Below are positions 5,486-6,270 of a stretch of DNA of 6,270 nucleotides, one piece after another; within the stretch, counting starts at the first letter, position 1; each line of letters begins with the position of its first letter. The notes beneath the pieces were generated by a model. That model was not told the origin of the DNA, ran no database searches, and saw only the letters and a list, made by a program, of their open reading frames with translations. Both the position numbers and the translations under genes were made by a program. Origin of the DNA: Propionibacteriaceae bacterium (GTDB lineage: Bacteria; Actinomycetota; Actinomycetes; Propionibacteriales; Propionibacteriaceae); NCBI GenBank assembly GCA_030538175.1, contig JAUNUL010000168.1, positions 1 through 6,270 of the forward strand. Reading direction: 5' to 3'.

Positions 5486-6270
5486 ATGAGCCAGGGATTT
5501 CCGCCGGCCCAGCCACAGTGGGGTGGACAACCCCAGCAGTGGCAACAGCCCCAGCAGTGGACCGCCCCTGCACAGCCAAACCAGGCGCAGTGGAATCAGA
5601 CGCCAGGAAACCAGCCGCAGTGGAATCAGCCCCAGGGGCACCCGCCTCTGCAAGGCCAACCCCCACAGCCGTGGCCGACGGGCACCCCGAAGGGCCGCCG
5701 CGGTGGCGCACCTGTCGTGCTCGCCGCCTTGCTGGTGGTGGCGGCGGTGATGGTCGGCTTCATTCTCTATTCATTGTTCAGCGGGCCCGATTATCAGAAC
5801 GACGACTATCAGCCTCCCCCACCCGGACCGACCGCACCGCTGCCGGATATCCGGTATTCCGAGATCGACCAGATCCTCAACGAGAACCCGCTCTATGCCC
5901 AGACGCTGCCCGTCCCGGTCCGCTGCGAGTTGAGCAACCCCGAGATCAACCTCGACACCGCGACCGATGCAGCCGTCCACGCCCATCTGGATGAGGTCAT
6001 GGCCTGCCTCATGCGGGTGTGGGAGCCGCCGTTCCGCGGCACCGGTCGGTTCGAGGCCCACCGCCCGGTCGTGAACGTCTATCAGGACCAGATCGCCACT
6101 CCGTGTGGTGCGCAGAACGATCCGAGCGCGTTCTATTGCATGGTCAACCAGCAGATCTATCTGTCCCGTCAATACGGCGAGACCCACCCCAACCTCGCTG
6201 CTCTGCCCAAGCCCCGCGTTGTGGACGCTGTGATGGCGCACGAGTTCGGTCACGCCATGCAAGGGCGCAA
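5486..6270 (+). CDS. Membrane-anchored neutral zinc metallopeptidase (3' truncated by window edge)
   Basis: An open frame of 261 codons runs off the right edge. Residues 1-69 are a Gln/Pro/Trp/Asn-rich low-complexity tail ending in a basic KGRRGG patch. A single membrane helix follows at about 76-98, so the tail is predicted cytoplasmic and the rest extracytoplasmic (type II anchor). After a Pro-rich linker (about 107-120) the catalytic domain begins. It contains CGAQ...AFYCMVNQQIYLS (207-227) and ends at VVDAVMAHEFGHAMQGR, with the zinc-binding His252, catalytic Glu253 and His256 of an HExxH motif. The order Cys-Gly, FYC, IYL, then HE.GH resembles the YpfJ-like putative neutral zinc metallopeptidase family. 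Four cysteines after the helix (147, 174, 207, 218) could form disulfides. The third zinc ligand and the rest of the domain lie beyond the window. Substrate and physiological role are unknown. It follows ispF by 28 bases, which suggests shared transcription but not a shared pathway. Confidence 0.85.
   Translation, partial: MSQGFPPAQPQWGGQPQQWQQPQQWTAPAQPNQAQWNQTPGNQPQWNQPQGHPPLQGQPPQPWPTGTPKGRRGGAPVVLAALLVVAAVMVGFILYSLFSGPDYQNDDYQPPPPGPTAPLPDIRYSEIDQILNENPLYAQTLPVPVRCELSNPEINLDTATDAAVHAHLDEVMACLMRVWEPPFRGTGRFEAHRPVVNVYQDQIATPCGAQNDPSAFYCMVNQQIYLSRQYGETHPNLAALPKPRVVDAVMAHEFGHAMQGR
5531..5560 (+). repeat. 12-bp direct repeat in the low-complexity tail of the metallopeptidase
   Basis: CCCCAGCAGTGG occurs at 5531-5542 and 5549-5560, an in-frame 18-base (6-codon) period. 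Each copy encodes P-Q-Q-W. Confidence 0.75.
5587..5629 (+). repeat. 13-bp direct repeat in the low-complexity tail of the metallopeptidase
   Basis: GCAGTGGAATCAG occurs at 5587-5599 and 5617-5629, an in-frame 30-base (10-codon) period. Each copy encodes Q-W-N-Q. Confidence 0.75.

Noticed and set aside
4494..5489. 331-codon open frame on the plus strand overlapping the DUF2207 gene and ispF
   Set aside because: It covers the divergent promoter region and most of ispF in another frame, and its C-terminal half is Arg/Gly/Ser-rich shadow sequence.
5423..5659. Leu-rich minus-strand frame with repeated LRL/LLGL units opposite the peptidase tail
   Set aside because: The repetition is the complement of the CAG/CCA-rich repeats of the real plus-strand gene; there is no independent support for a gene.

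Overview
The window looks like ordinary core chromosome of a high-GC actinobacterium. Codons end overwhelmingly in G or C, rlmB sits one base behind cysS, RlmB has the basic Arg/Lys/Gly-rich N-terminal tail common in Actinobacteria, and the serine hydroxymethyltransferase is the long form known from Streptomyces and relatives. A member of Propionibacteriales or a nearby order is a reasonable guess, but the sequence does not settle the genus. I see no mobile element, CRISPR array, tRNA or rRNA.

Left part (1-3063), plus strand: the 3' part of cysS (cysteinyl-tRNA synthetase, entering from the left edge), then rlmB (23S rRNA Gm2251 2'-O-methyltransferase), then, after a 35-base gap, glyA (long-form SHMT). 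All three serve translation or one-carbon/amino-acid supply and are likely one transcription unit. The gap before glyA holds a good Shine-Dalgarno sequence, a GTG start and an inverted repeat that encloses both. A strong GC-rich hairpin at 3097-3124 follows glyA.

Middle part (3146-4831), minus strand: a gene for a secreted or membrane-anchored DUF2207-family protein of unknown function. It converges on glyA, so the hairpin probably serves both genes as a shared terminator.

Right part (4832-6270): a 134-base divergent promoter region, then ispF (MEP-pathway cyclodiphosphate synthase), then after 28 bases the 5' part of a membrane-anchored zinc metallopeptidase (HEFGH motif) that runs off the right edge. 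In several actinobacteria ispF lies directly upstream of cysS in an ispD-ispF-cysS-rlmB order. Here it lies downstream of the cysS-rlmB pair, beyond glyA and the DUF2207 gene.

The window gives no strong evidence for a new biological system. The observations most worth a second look are the hairpin around the glyA start, the displaced ispF, the divergent promoter region with small palindromes over both candidate -10 elements, and the repeat-built Gln/Trp/Pro-rich tail of the metallopeptidase.
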